Source: Colwellia polaris
GTDB taxonomy: Bacteria > Pseudomonadota > Gammaproteobacteria > Enterobacterales > Alteromonadaceae
Direction of reading: 5' to 3'
DNA: 64,000 bases
NCBI RefSeq assembly: GCF_002104515.1
Contig: NZ_NBOE01000008.1
Location: 1 to 64,000 of the forward strand
Shown here: one piece after another, positions 26,226 to 35,284 of the stretch
How the letters are laid out: the number at the start of each line of letters is the position of its first letter
Numbering within the stretch: the first letter of the stretch is position 1
Notes under the pieces: generated by a model
The model's input: only the letters and a program-made list of their open reading frames with translations
Told to the model about the DNA's origin: nothing
Databases searched by the model: none
Made by a program: the position numbers and the translations under genes

Positions 26226-27071
26226 TTAAACCACTAAATGTGGAAATAAGCCAATAGCTTGTTTGATCACGTCTGTTTTGTGACTTTTTGCTAAATACAC
26301 CGCAAATATTTCTCTTTGATAAATAGGTGCACTTTCCACAATAAATAATTTACCCGCCTCAACGTGTTCAAAAGTCATTTGCCTTGGTAGGTGTGCACTA
26401 CCCCCTGCTTGTAAGATATAATTTAAGGCAATACGCGGTTGACTCATAAAGTGTTTAGCTGGTGCTGCATCTTGAGATTCTCGTAAGTGTAAGGAGTTTA
26501 CCGATTCACCATAATCTACCATGATATAATCTTCAGCTTGTGAATCATCTAGGTAATCAGGATCGGTAGTGACTAAATGTAAAGGCACAGTTGATACTTT
26601 TTCTGTTACCAAATCTTCAATAAATGGCGGTTCGAATAAAAACGCAATATCTACAGTACGGTTAATCACACTCTTTCTTAATTCCATGGGGGAATAAGTA
26701 CTGGTAAATAAACTCACCGTATCTAAATTACGATGAATTTTTTGTAACCAGCCCTGTAAAACAATATCCCATATAGAGTTCATTGAACCAATAGCAAGCT
26801 GCATGGCATCGTGTTCGACAACACCCACATCATGTTTAGTCTTTTGCCACATGAAAAGTAATTCATTGGCATGTTTAATTAATCGATGGCCTTCTCTGGT
26901 TAATTTTAAATGCTTATGAGTACGATCAAAAAGTAGTACCCCTAAGTCATCTTCGAGTAACTTAATTCTGGCACTTACCGCTGACTGAGTAATAAAAAGA
27001 TTTTCAGAGGCAACCCTAAAGTGTAATGTTCGACTCACTTCTAAAAACGTTGTTAATAATTCAAATTTCAT
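26226..27071 (-). CDS. hdfR: HdfR-like LysR-family regulator
   Basis: A 281-residue LysR regulator whose start MKFELLTTFLEVSRTLHF and HTH segment (SENLFITQSAVSARIKLLED) closely follow the HdfR/YifA group. In E. coli HdfR represses the flagellar master operon flhDC and acts on gltBD. The gene is divergent from rimK with about 140 bp between starts, so it could also control the RimK cluster. The target here is unproven. Confidence 0.75.
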   Translation of the reverse strand: MKFELLTTFLEVSRTLHFRVASENLFITQSAVSARIKLLEDDLGVLLFDRTHKHLKLTREGHRLIKHANELLFMWQKTKHDVGVVEHDAMQLAIGSMNSIWDIVLQGWLQKIHRNLDTVSLFTSTYSPMELRKSVINRTVDIAFLFEPPFIEDLVTEKVSTVPLHLVTTDPDYLDDSQAEDYIMVDYGESVNSLHLRESQDAAPAKHFMSQPRIALNYILQAGGSAHLPRQMTFEHVEAGKLFIVESAPIYQREIFAVYLAKSHKTDVIKQAIGLFPHLVV

Positions 27072-27209
27072 AAAAACCCTCTCTAATCATTTTTTTTGAT
27101 TAAACCAGTCAAAATATTGCGTTTTATTATTTTAAAGTTTGACTATACACTTTACTTACACATTTACCTCACTTTATTTATAAAAGTGAAAATAATCGGA
27201 CAAAAAATT

Positions 27210-28115
27210 ATGAAAGTTGCAATTTTATCAAGAAACAAAAACCTTTACTCAACAAAACGCTTAAAAGAAGCTGGCGAAGCAATGGGCCATGAAGTTGATG
27301 TAATTGACACTTTACATTGTTATATGGATATCACTAGCAGTAACTCAAAAGTACGTTACCACGGTAAAGAGTTACCTGTGTATGATGCCATCATTCCGCG
27401 TATTGGTGCTTCAGTTACATTTTATGGTACAGCTGTTGCTCGTCAATTTGAAATGATGGGCACATTCAATATTAATGAATCAGTTGCGATAAGTCGTTCA
27501 CGCGATAAATTACGTTCATTACAGTTATTGTCACGTAAAGGCATTGGCCTGCCACGTACAGGTTTTGCTAGCAAAGCAGATAACGTTAAAGATTTAATTA
27601 AAAACGTTGGTGGTGCACCCGTTGTAATTAAGCTTTTAGAGGGTACACAAGGTATAGGCGTAGTATTAGCTGATACAGCAAAAGCTGCTGAAGCCATTAT
27701 TGAAGCATTCATGGGCTTAAAAGCTAACATTCTAGTACAAGAGTTTGTTAAAGAAGCTGGTGGTGCTGATATTCGTTGTTTAGTTATTGGCGGTAAAGTG
27801 GTTGCAGCAATGAAGCGCCAAGGTGCTGAAGGCGAATTCCGTTCTAACTTACATCGCGGCGGTAGTGCTGAAGTTGTTAAGTTATCAAAGGCTGAACGCG
27901 AAACAGCTATAAAAGCAGCTAAAGCAATGGGCTTAAATATGTGTGGTGTAGATTTATTACGCTCGCAAAATGGTCCAATGGTAATGGAAGTTAACTCTTC
28001 ACCAGGCTTAGAAGGCATTGAAAAAGCAACAGGTAAAAATGTTGCCGGTATGGTTTTTGAGTTTTTAGAGAAGAATGCTAAACCACACAGCAACAAAACT
28101 CGTGGTAAAGGATAA
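27210..28115 (+). CDS. rimK: RimK-family ATP-grasp ligase
   Basis: A 301-residue ATP-grasp enzyme from the ATG at 27210 ([18 protein letters not shown]); an upstream in-frame reading adds an unlike hydrophobic extension. ATP-grasp features include [34 protein letters not shown] and [15 protein letters not shown]. RimK adds glutamates to the C-terminus of ribosomal protein S6, and can make poly-glutamate. It is followed 5 bp later by an AstE/AspA-like hydrolase and then a retropepsin-like protein, so the cluster pairs a peptide-forming ligase with possible trimming enzymes. Confidence 0.92.
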   Translation: MKVAILSRNKNLYSTKRLKEAGEAMGHEVDVIDTLHCYMDITSSNSKVRYHGKELPVYDAIIPRIGASVTFYGTAVARQFEMMGTFNINESVAISRSRDKLRSLQLLSRKGIGLPRTGFASKADNVKDLIKNVGGAPVVIKLLEGTQGIGVVLADTAKAAEAIIEAFMGLKANILVQEFVKEAGGADIRCLVIGGKVVAAMKRQGAEGEFRSNLHRGGSAEVVKLSKAERETAIKAAKAMGLNMCGVDLLRSQNGPMVMEVNSSPGLEGIEKATGKNVAGMVFEFLEKNAKPHSNKTRGKG

Positions 28116-28120
28116 TAGGC

Positions 28121-29143
28121 ATGAAAGATATTTTAAAAATAGGTGAGTTTGAAATATTACCCGGCGAACAGCGCAAAATTGACTTGCCTGTAGCCAAGTT
28201 ATATACCGATGCTAATGTATCATTACCTGTTCATATTATTCGAGCAAAAAAGCCGGGGCCTACTATTTTTATTAGCGCCGCGGTTCATGGCGACGAATTA
28301 AACGGTATTGAAATTATTCGTCGATTAATCAGCGAGAAAAAGTTTAAGATCACTCGAGGAACAGTAATAGCGGTGCCTATGGTAAATGTTTACGGCGTTG
28401 TAAACCAAAGCCGCTACATGCCCGATCGTCGTGACTTAAACCGTTGCTTTCCTGGTTCTGCTAAAGGGTCTTTAGCAGGTCGTGTAGCACATATTTTTCT
28501 TAATGAAATAGTAAAGCATTGTGATTACGGTATTGATCTACACACAGGTGCAATTCATCGCTCAAATTTACCGCAAATTCGTGCTGACTTGTCTTGTGAA
28601 GAAACAAAAGAATTAGCGTTAGTTTTTGGTGTACCGGTAGTGTTGAATTCAAACATTATTGATGGCTCATTAAGAGAAGCAGCTGTAAAACACAAAACTA
28701 AAGTACTACTTTACGAAGCCGGCGAAGCTTTGCGTTTTGATGAGTTTTCAATTCGTGCAGGCATGAAAGGCATTACAAACGTTTTGAAGCACTTAGGCAT
28801 GCGTAAATCTTCAACATCGCGTAAAAAGGTAGTAGAACCCTTTGTTGCTAACAGCAGTCAATGGCTCAGAGCTAATGCCAGTGGTATTGTAAATCATCGT
28901 GTTAAGTTAGGTGACCAAATTAAAAAAGGCGATGTTTTAGCTGAAATTGGTAGCCCGTATGGTGATATTTTAGACGTGGTTAAAGCGAGTAGATCAGGTA
29001 TATTAATTGGTCAACAAAATATTCCTTTGGTACAAGAAGGCGAAGCGATGTTCCATGTTGCGTACTTTGAAGAAGATGATAAAGATATCTCTGCGCAAAT
29101 AGAGAGTGTTCAAGACAATCTTCTTCCGCAAAGTAGTATGTAA
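28121..29143 (+). CDS. Succinylglutamate desuccinylase/aspartoacylase family zinc hydrolase
   Basis: A 340-residue M14-like zinc hydrolase. Zinc ligands are suggested by AAVHGDELNGIEI (His and Glu) and YGIDLHTGAIH (His). A C-terminal lipoyl-like beta domain (GDQIKKGDVLAEIG, at about 265-320) is typical of this subfamily. Enzymes of the group remove acyl or amino-acyl groups from amino acids. Coupling with RimK, 5 bp upstream, suggests action on glutamyl-modified peptides or on free N-acyl glutamate; this is inference. Confidence 0.85.
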   Translation: MKDILKIGEFEILPGEQRKIDLPVAKLYTDANVSLPVHIIRAKKPGPTIFISAAVHGDELNGIEIIRRLISEKKFKITRGTVIAVPMVNVYGVVNQSRYMPDRRDLNRCFPGSAKGSLAGRVAHIFLNEIVKHCDYGIDLHTGAIHRSNLPQIRADLSCEETKELALVFGVPVVLNSNIIDGSLREAAVKHKTKVLLYEAGEALRFDEFSIRAGMKGITNVLKHLGMRKSSTSRKKVVEPFVANSSQWLRANASGIVNHRVKLGDQIKKGDVLAEIGSPYGDILDVVKASRSGILIGQQNIPLVQEGEAMFHVAYFEEDDKDISAQIESVQDNLLPQSSM

Positions 29144-29157
29144 AAAGGTAATCTAAT

Positions 29158-29589
29158 ATGACAATAAAACAGAAAGCCATCATTGGACGTTTAGAAACAA
29201 TTTCGCTACCTGAGTTAGCAATAACAGACATACAGGTACGCGTCGACACTGGAGCGAAAACCTCTTCGCTCCACGTTGACAATATTGTTAAATTCAAAAA
29301 GAATGGCAAAATAATGGTCAAGTTTGACTTGCACCCAGATGTTTACAATGTAGACGAAATTGCCTCTTGTGAGGCACCAATACATGATATTAGAAGGGTA
29401 AAGTCTTCAAATGGCACCTCAGAACAACGTTATGTTATATTAACGCCAGTACAGTTGGGTGATAACAACTGGTCAATTGAAATAACCTTAACTGACCGTT
29501 CAGACATGAGCTATTTAATGTTATTTGGTAGAGAAGCTATCGGTAAAAAGTTTCTGGTTGATCCATCAAAAGTATTTGTAAGTTCTTAA
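29158..29589 (+). CDS. Retropepsin-like protease of the putative ATP-dependent zinc protease family, RimB-like
   Basis: A 143-residue protein of the family named putative ATP-dependent zinc protease, now seen as a retropepsin-like fold. The motif VRVDTGAKTSSLHV (about residues 26-39) carries the aspartic-protease-like D-T-G, and LTDRSDMSYLMLFGREAI is the family's second conserved block. In Pseudomonas, a protein of this family (RimB) works with RimK on ribosomal protein S6. The position directly after RimK and an AstE/AspA-like gene supports such a role. Confidence 0.85.
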   Translation: MTIKQKAIIGRLETISLPELAITDIQVRVDTGAKTSSLHVDNIVKFKKNGKIMVKFDLHPDVYNVDEIASCEAPIHDIRRVKSSNGTSEQRYVILTPVQLGDNNWSIEITLTDRSDMSYLMLFGREAIGKKFLVDPSKVFVSS

Positions 29590-29616
29590 CTTATTACAAT
29601 TTATTAAGGTGTAAAT

Positions 29617-30504
29617 ATGACATTTGAAGAAATATTAGAACACATAACAGCATTACTGACTTTTAATGTAATTAAAGTATCAGATCAACAAATTACGTTG
29701 GGTGACATACTTTTTATTCCTTTGTTAATCATTGCTGGTTTGTTATTAAGCAAGTGGCTAATTAAATTAATTAGTAAACGCTTAAGAAAGAAAAAAACCG
29801 ACCCAAATGTCATTCATTTAGTTGAGCGAATTTTATTCGTTATAGCAATAGCGGTTATAATTATTAGCATACTCGATTTTATGAATGTGCCCATTGCCGC
29901 TTTTGCTTTTTTATCTGGTGCTATTGCGATTGGTTTTGGTTTTGGTGCCCAAAATATTATCAATAACTTTATCAGTGGCTGGATATTAATGTGGGAACGC
30001 CCTATTCGTATTGGTGACTTTTTAGAAGTAGAAGATACTAAAGGGCTAGTAGAAGAAATTAACACTCGCTCAACCCGTATTAAGCGTATTGATGGTGTGC
30101 ACTTATTAATACCAAACAGTAAGTTACTTGAAAACACGGTAGTGAATTGGACCTTAGTCGACCAATTTGTTCGATGCTCAGTCAGCGTTGGTGTTGCTTA
30201 TGGCTCGCCTGCGAAAAAAGTAGCCGATTTAATTATGCAAGCCACTACTGAACAAGAAGAAGCACTAACCGAACCTAAACCTTTAGTTACTTTTGACGAT
30301 TTTGGCGACAATGCATTAATGTTTCAAGTAACCTTTTGGATAAGTTCACGTGCAGAAACAGGTTTAAGAGTTGCCAAAAGTAATGTCAGATTTCGACTAG
30401 AAGAGTTATTTGAACAAAACGATATTGTTGTGGCCTACCCTCAACGCGATATTCATATTGATGGTTCATTACAATTACTAAAAGCAGAACGAAAAACAGA
30501 TTAA
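29617..30504 (+). CDS. MscS-family mechanosensitive channel, end of the RimK cluster
   Basis: A 295-residue small MscS-type channel. Helices lie at about 28-50, 68-88 and 92-125, with the pore-lining helix rich in Gly/Ala (SGAIAIGFGFGAQN). The beta domain begins ERPIRIGDFLEV, the usual MscS signature, followed by VHLLIPNSKLLENTV. It opens under membrane tension to release solutes. It is only 27 bp after the retropepsin-like gene and before a strong terminator, so it belongs to the rimK operon. Confidence 0.9.
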   Translation: MTFEEILEHITALLTFNVIKVSDQQITLGDILFIPLLIIAGLLLSKWLIKLISKRLRKKKTDPNVIHLVERILFVIAIAVIIISILDFMNVPIAAFAFLSGAIAIGFGFGAQNIINNFISGWILMWERPIRIGDFLEVEDTKGLVEEINTRSTRIKRIDGVHLLIPNSKLLENTVVNWTLVDQFVRCSVSVGVAYGSPAKKVADLIMQATTEQEEALTEPKPLVTFDDFGDNALMFQVTFWISSRAETGLRVAKSNVRFRLEELFEQNDIVVAYPQRDIHIDGSLQLLKAERKTD

Positions 30505-30520
30505 TTTATTCATTCCACAC

Positions 30521-30563
30521 AAAAATGCCCCTGTCACAAAAACTGTTACAGGGGCATTTTTTT
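30521..30563 (+). terminator. Intrinsic terminator of the rimK-mscS operon
   Basis: Arms AAAAATGCCCCTGT (30521-30534) and ACAGGGGCATTTTT (30548-30561) form a 14-bp stem, followed by further Ts. It is a textbook terminator 17 bases after the mscS stop. Confidence 0.93.
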
Positions 30564-30747
30564 ATTGTGTTTGATTACAGATGTTAATTAGAACAGCCCT
30601 AATGCACTTGAACTTAGTAAAGGGAAATAAGTTTATTTAGCACTTAATTATACTTTTCACTTTAACTTTAATAAATCCAACTAATCAAACACTTTTATCA
30701 CGTAATATCAATTAGTTAACATATATTTACCTAGCTATTGTAAAGTA

Positions 30748-31515
30748 TTACTCGCCCGTTTTTTTATTGTCGAACCATAGCTTCATAAAATCAGCTGTTA
30801 GCTTTTGTTCTATACCTAAGGCTTTTTCCGTAGGGCAAAAAATAGAAAACGCGATTTGGGTGTCACCCAGATCAGACGTTGATATTTGAATATGAGGCTC
30901 TGGTCCTGCAATTTTAATATCTAACCTATTTTCTATCAATTGGTTATACCTAACCGCAACTTCCTTAAACTCAACACAATACATATTTGCTTTTTCATGC
31001 AAGGTATCAATAAACACAAATGGATTAACACTGTCATCGCGCACTATTGTAAAATGATGCATAGCATAACGCTTTAAAAAGTTTAAGTTCTTAATAACCG
31101 TAGTAATTAACTGGCTATTAGGTACATACAAAGTCTTACCTGTATATTGATAATCATGTTTGTTTACCTCTAGCAGGGTCAATTTTGCCCAGTCATTTGA
31201 ATGAACTTCGCCATAATATTTACCAACCTGTACCCAATCGCCAATACGAAATGGTCGGCTTGTTAAAATATATATAAAGCCAATAAAGCACTGAATAAAC
31301 TCTCTCGTAGCCAACACAATTGCCACTATAAAAGCGGCGATCGAAAAAGCGAATTTCTGTATTTCAACTGACCAAAGATTAAAAATAAAAATAATGACTA
31401 ATAGAGTAAATATATTATTAGTCATGTTAATTTTTAATCTTTTACTTTTTTTAGATTTTCTTTTTATCACCTTGATTGTGAGCGCCTTAAAGCTATAAAA
31501 GGCGATAATAAACAA
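30748..31515 (-). CDS. Second MscS-family protein, start uncertain
   Basis: A 255-residue MscS-like protein, shorter at the N-terminus than usual. The family block SRPFRIGDWVQVGKYYGEV and TLYVPNSQLITTV are clear. The given start is TTG with no visible ribosome binding site. The frame stays open to 31590 and the added residues form a hydrophobic helix. An AAGG lies 8 bases before an ATT codon at 31575, so translation may begin at a rare ATT. It is not in an operon with the first MscS, being on the opposite strand. Confidence 0.8.
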   Translation of the reverse strand: MFIIAFYSFKALTIKVIKRKSKKSKRLKINMTNNIFTLLVIIFIFNLWSVEIQKFAFSIAAFIVAIVLATREFIQCFIGFIYILTSRPFRIGDWVQVGKYYGEVHSNDWAKLTLLEVNKHDYQYTGKTLYVPNSQLITTVIKNLNFLKRYAMHHFTIVRDDSVNPFVFIDTLHEKANMYCVEFKEVAVRYNQLIENRLDIKIAGPEPHIQISTSDLGDTQIAFSIFCPTEKALGIEQKLTADFMKLWFDNKKTGE

Positions 31516-31668
31516 TAGTGTAAGAATAAATTTATACTCAAGTAAAAATTTAACAACTGTATCAATGTAAAAAATAATAATAACCTTATGTTAGATTGGC
31601 CAATGTTAACTTTGGCACTGAAATAGCGTTTATTTCAGTTAAGTATGTTGGTTGAGTTAAAACAGTTG

Positions 31669-32316
31669 CTATTCTTCAAGCACTTTTTGATTAATTTTTT
31701 CTAAATGAGTTAAAGTGCCTTCCACGCCTAATTTACTAAAACTGGCATTTATTTCTGCCTGCTTTGTCTGCAACAAACTTATGCCTTCAACTTCAATATC
31801 AAAAAAGAACCAATTACTATTATTTGACAACATAAGTTTAACCACGGCTTTATTGGTTTTGCTTTTGCCAACAATAGTAAGATCTACCATGGCTATTTTA
31901 CCGCTTTTAGACAGTGTGCTTTGGCCAATATGTATCACTTCATTATTATACGCAGTTAAAAGGTTACTATAGGTATTAATGAGTTGCAGAGTTAACCCTG
32001 AAACAAAAGCGTCTTTTAGCTCATCTGGCACTTTAACCATATTTTTATTTAGTACTTTGTATGCAAAATAACGTGTATCAACCTCAGGCAATAAGTATTC
32101 GCTTAAAACAGCTCTGATATTGCCCTTAGTTAACGTGCCAGTGGTTTTAAGTTTAATTAACGATGACTCAATAGCATTAAAAACACGCTTAACTTTAACT
32201 TTTGGTTCGCTTTGTGATGCAAAAACCGTTGCTGAAATCAATAACACCATAGTAATGATAACAACACCAACTAAGTTAGTATTGAACGCCTTTTTGGTTT
32301 TCATTTTTGTACTCAA
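31669..32316 (-). CDS. MlaC/Ttg2D-like periplasmic lipid-binding protein
   Basis: A 215-residue protein with an N-terminal signal anchor or signal peptide (hydrophobic 15-32, cleavage likely after VFAS). The body fits the MlaC/toluene tolerance family, with the VDTRYFAYKVL and the WFFFDIEVEGISLLQ blocks. MlaC carries phospholipid between the outer-membrane MlaA and the inner-membrane MlaFEDB. The usual mlaFED genes are not beside it, so this is an orphan paralog, and the exact role is unclear. Confidence 0.8.
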   Translation of the reverse strand: MSTKMKTKKAFNTNLVGVVIITMVLLISATVFASQSEPKVKVKRVFNAIESSLIKLKTTGTLTKGNIRAVLSEYLLPEVDTRYFAYKVLNKNMVKVPDELKDAFVSGLTLQLINTYSNLLTAYNNEVIHIGQSTLSKSGKIAMVDLTIVGKSKTNKAVVKLMLSNNSNWFFFDIEVEGISLLQTKQAEINASFSKLGVEGTLTHLEKINQKVLEE

Positions 32317-32333
32317 TAAATAATGTAAAGTAA

Positions 32334-32546
32334 TAATACCAATTGACTTAATGAATCGATCAATTTTAAACGAGGATAAATTTTCAGTAGCAAGGCGCTT
32401 GATTGATTCTTACATGGATGTAAGTCATTAGAGCAATGCAGGAGCATATTGTCGAGCAATAGCTGGCTATTGGGATTGAAAGCAACGTAGATACTGGATA
32501 TTTAAACCGCTTTAGAATGATCGATTGTTTATATCAATTGGTATTA
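32334..32546 (+). mobile_element. MITE-like element with TAATACC...GGTATTA ends
   Basis: A 213-bp element with terminal inverted repeats: TAATACCAATTGA at the left and its inverse TCAATTGGTATTA at the right. Similarity extends inward (AATCGATCA and its inverse). There is no ORF. Internal blocks match the copy at 1861-2046. Many Colwellia-like genomes carry related short elements, as far as I recall. No target-site duplication is certain. Confidence 0.75.
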
Positions 32547-32552
32547 TATTGA

Positions 32553-33015
32553 TTAGTTTCTAACTAGCAAACGCTTTAATTTATACAAGTTAATCAAATT
32601 AATTTATTAATAATGGTGAGTTAAATAATTTTACTGTTTAATTTATCCTGCAAGATACTCACAATAAACTATCGGGCATTCGCCAAATATTATTTAGCTT
32701 TTGTGATGACCATGCTCATGAGCAATTTTTAATTTATTTACCTGCGAGTTCATTAATTGCTTTATTTACGTATATTACTTTTAAGTAAATTGAAATATAA
32801 CAAGCACTTCAGCTGTGCGTTTTTTAAACAAAAAACATAATTAGTTCTCTTAAACTACAATTAGAATCAAAACCTTAGCAAAATTCATATTTTTATATTA
32901 TCTTAATGATATAGTTAGTTAAATTACCATAAAAAACCATCGCGGCCTGTTTCTGTTCTTCATCAGAAGTAGATTGATTTATTAAATAATGAACCAATAC
33001 ATTTAGAGATTTTTA
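32553..33015. other. AT-rich leader region before the CHASE histidine kinase
   Basis: About 460 bp very rich in A and T with no gene. It presumably holds the promoter of the kinase cluster. Apart from the adjoining MITE-like element I see no repeat or named site. Confidence 0.4.
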
Positions 33016-34788
33016 ATGAACGATGAAACAACTGAAGTCACACACGCCGACCTTGAGCGACAAAAGTTAATTAATTCTAGCCGTTTTCATGGTGTTCATT
33101 GGCTAATCTTAGCGCTTTCATCAATTTTAACTGTTGGTGCGTGGTATATTGCCTCAGAACAAGTCAATAAAAGAATATCTGAGCGTTTTGAACGCGAGTC
33201 TTTACAAGTTGTTGAGCTTGTTAAAGAAAGAATGCAATTATATGAACACGCATTGTGGGGCGCGGTTGCCTATATAGATGCTAGTGACGAAGAAATAAAT
33301 AACCAACAATGGCAAAATTATGCCAATAGTTTACGTATTGATAAAACCTATCCGGGCATTAATGGCTTAGGTATAATTTATAATATAACCAAAGAACAAA
33401 GATTAAGTTTTATAGAAAAACATAAAATTGATCGCCCTGATTTTATCGTACACCCATCACATAATACCTCTGAACTTTGGCCTATCACCTTTATCGAGCC
33501 TCTGGTATCTAACAAGCAAGCTGTTGGCCTTGATGTGGCGTTTGAAGGTAACAGGTATCTTGGCGTTAAAAAAGCGAGAGACAGCGGCACTGCACAATTA
33601 ACGGGCCCGATTACATTAGTACAAGATGCTAAAAAAACGCCTGGCTTTCTTTTTTACGCACCATTTTATAAAAAAGGCATGAGTCATAGTACGGTGAGTG
33701 AGCGCCAAGCAGCAATTGAAGGCGTAGCTTATGCCCCTTTTATTATGTCGAAACTTATTTCTGGCACACTTGCAGTAGAACGACGCCACGTCAGTTTAAA
33801 AATTACCGATGCAGGTCAATCTTTATATAATGATGCAGATAATATACAAGCCGACAGAATAGACCCTACCCCTTTGTTTACTAACGTACTTGATATTAAT
33901 TTTTATGGCCGACAATGGCATATTACTGTTCATTCAAATTTGAATTTTCGAGCAGCATCAGGCTCTAACCAACCCTATTTTATATTAGCAGGTGGTATTG
34001 TTATTGACCTTCTCCTATTAGCTTTATTTATTGTATTGTCTAGATCTAACAAACAAGCGCTTGTTTATGCCGATGCAATTACACGAGAATTAAAAATTAA
34101 AACCACCCGCTTAGTTAAATCAAACCAAGATTTAGAGCAATTTGCATACGTTGCTTCTCATGATTTAAAATCACCACTCAATGCCATAAGAAAATTAGTC
34201 AGTTGGATTACCGAAGATTGCGAAAACATATTACCTGACAGTTCTAAAGAGCATTTAAGGCTGTTAAATAACCGTAGTAAAAGAATGAATAAATTGCTCG
34301 ATGATCTGCTCGATTACGCGCGTATTGGTCGACATGAATTTAAAGCTAAACCTTTAGATTTAAAAACAATAGCAACAGATATTTTTAACTTATTAGATCA
34401 CCCTGACACCTTTACAATATCAGTTGATAAACAAGTGTTATTGTTACCCAGAACACCGCTAGAAGTTGTAATGCGTAATCTGATTTCAAATGCGATAAAG
34501 CATCATGATAAACCCGAAGGTCATATTCAAATACATTATAAAACTCTAGATAATATGCACCAAATTAGTATTGAAGATGATGGCCCAGGTATTCCACAAG
34601 AGCTGTTTGATAAGGCGGTTGAAATGTTTCAAACACTGAGACCTCGTGACAAAGTAGAAGGTAGCGGCATGGGGCTTTCATTAGCTAAAAAGACGATAGA
34701 GCATTATCACGGTAGCTTAACTATTCAGTCCGATGGTATTCGTGGAACAACTATCGTACTGTTATGGCCGATTACCAGAGAAAAATAA
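33016..34788 (+). CDS. CHASE-domain sensor histidine kinase
   Basis: A 590-residue kinase. Membrane helices at about 29-48 and 326-346 enclose a periplasmic CHASE domain (70-260, with NGLGIIYNI and FEGNRYLG). The cytoplasmic part has the H-box YVASHDLKSPLNAIRK with His382, then N, G1 and G2 boxes (NLISNAIKHH, EDDGPGIP, GSGMGLSLAKK). CHASE domains bind small extracellular ligands. It is followed 42 bp later by a single-domain response regulator and then a REC-GGDEF-EAL protein, its probable phosphorylation targets. Confidence 0.9.
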   Translation: MNDETTEVTHADLERQKLINSSRFHGVHWLILALSSILTVGAWYIASEQVNKRISERFERESLQVVELVKERMQLYEHALWGAVAYIDASDEEINNQQWQNYANSLRIDKTYPGINGLGIIYNITKEQRLSFIEKHKIDRPDFIVHPSHNTSELWPITFIEPLVSNKQAVGLDVAFEGNRYLGVKKARDSGTAQLTGPITLVQDAKKTPGFLFYAPFYKKGMSHSTVSERQAAIEGVAYAPFIMSKLISGTLAVERRHVSLKITDAGQSLYNDADNIQADRIDPTPLFTNVLDINFYGRQWHITVHSNLNFRAASGSNQPYFILAGGIVIDLLLLALFIVLSRSNKQALVYADAITRELKIKTTRLVKSNQDLEQFAYVASHDLKSPLNAIRKLVSWITEDCENILPDSSKEHLRLLNNRSKRMNKLLDDLLDYARIGRHEFKAKPLDLKTIATDIFNLLDHPDTFTISVDKQVLLLPRTPLEVVMRNLISNAIKHHDKPEGHIQIHYKTLDNMHQISIEDDGPGIPQELFDKAVEMFQTLRPRDKVEGSGMGLSLAKKTIEHYHGSLTIQSDGIRGTTIVLLWPITREK

Positions 34789-34830
34789 CACATTAATACA
34801 AAAAATAAGTAACAAGGTTCTTGAATAATA

Positions 34831-35259
34831 ATGATTGATAATAAACAAGAAGTCACACTCCTTCTTATTGAAGATGATGATATTGATGCTATGTCAGTAA
34901 CACGCGCCTTTAATAAAATGTCTATAAAAAACAAAGTTATCAGAGCACATGATGGTCTTGAAGGATTAGAGCTTTTACGCAGTAGTGCCATTCCATCTCC
35001 TTATATAGTTTTACTTGATATACAAATGCCTAGACTTAACGGTTTAGAATTTTTACATGAAATTAGACAAGATCAAAACCTTAACCAAAGCACGATTTTT
35101 GTGTTAACCACATCTAAATCTGATGAAGATATCATGGCAAGTTACAAGAAAAACATCGCAGGTTATTTCATTAAAGAGCAAGTAGGTGAAGAGTTTTTAG
35201 ATATCGCGAAAATGCTCAAAGGTTATTGGAAAATTGTGCATCTCCCAGAAAATAAATAA
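34831..35259 (+). CDS. Single-domain response regulator (Rcp-like)
   Basis: A 142-residue receiver domain. The acidic pocket is LLIEDDDIDA near residue 12, the phosphorylated Asp is Asp63 in LLDIQMPRL, followed by the conserved Thr of FVLTTSKSDEDI and the Lys of YFIKEQ. The N-terminal DDDIDAM is typical of Rcp1-type regulators that pair with phytochrome-like or CHASE kinases. No output domain is present, so it may be a phosphate relay or interact with other proteins. Confidence 0.9.
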   Translation: MIDNKQEVTLLLIEDDDIDAMSVTRAFNKMSIKNKVIRAHDGLEGLELLRSSAIPSPYIVLLDIQMPRLNGLEFLHEIRQDQNLNQSTIFVLTTSKSDEDIMASYKKNIAGYFIKEQVGEEFLDIAKMLKGYWKIVHLPENK

Positions 35260-35284
35260 ACTCCATTTACAAGGTACTTAATAC

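Noticed and set aside
27443-28096. 217-codon ORF opposite rimK
   Set aside because: It is the antisense of a strongly conserved RimK coding region; its composition is a by-product of that frame.
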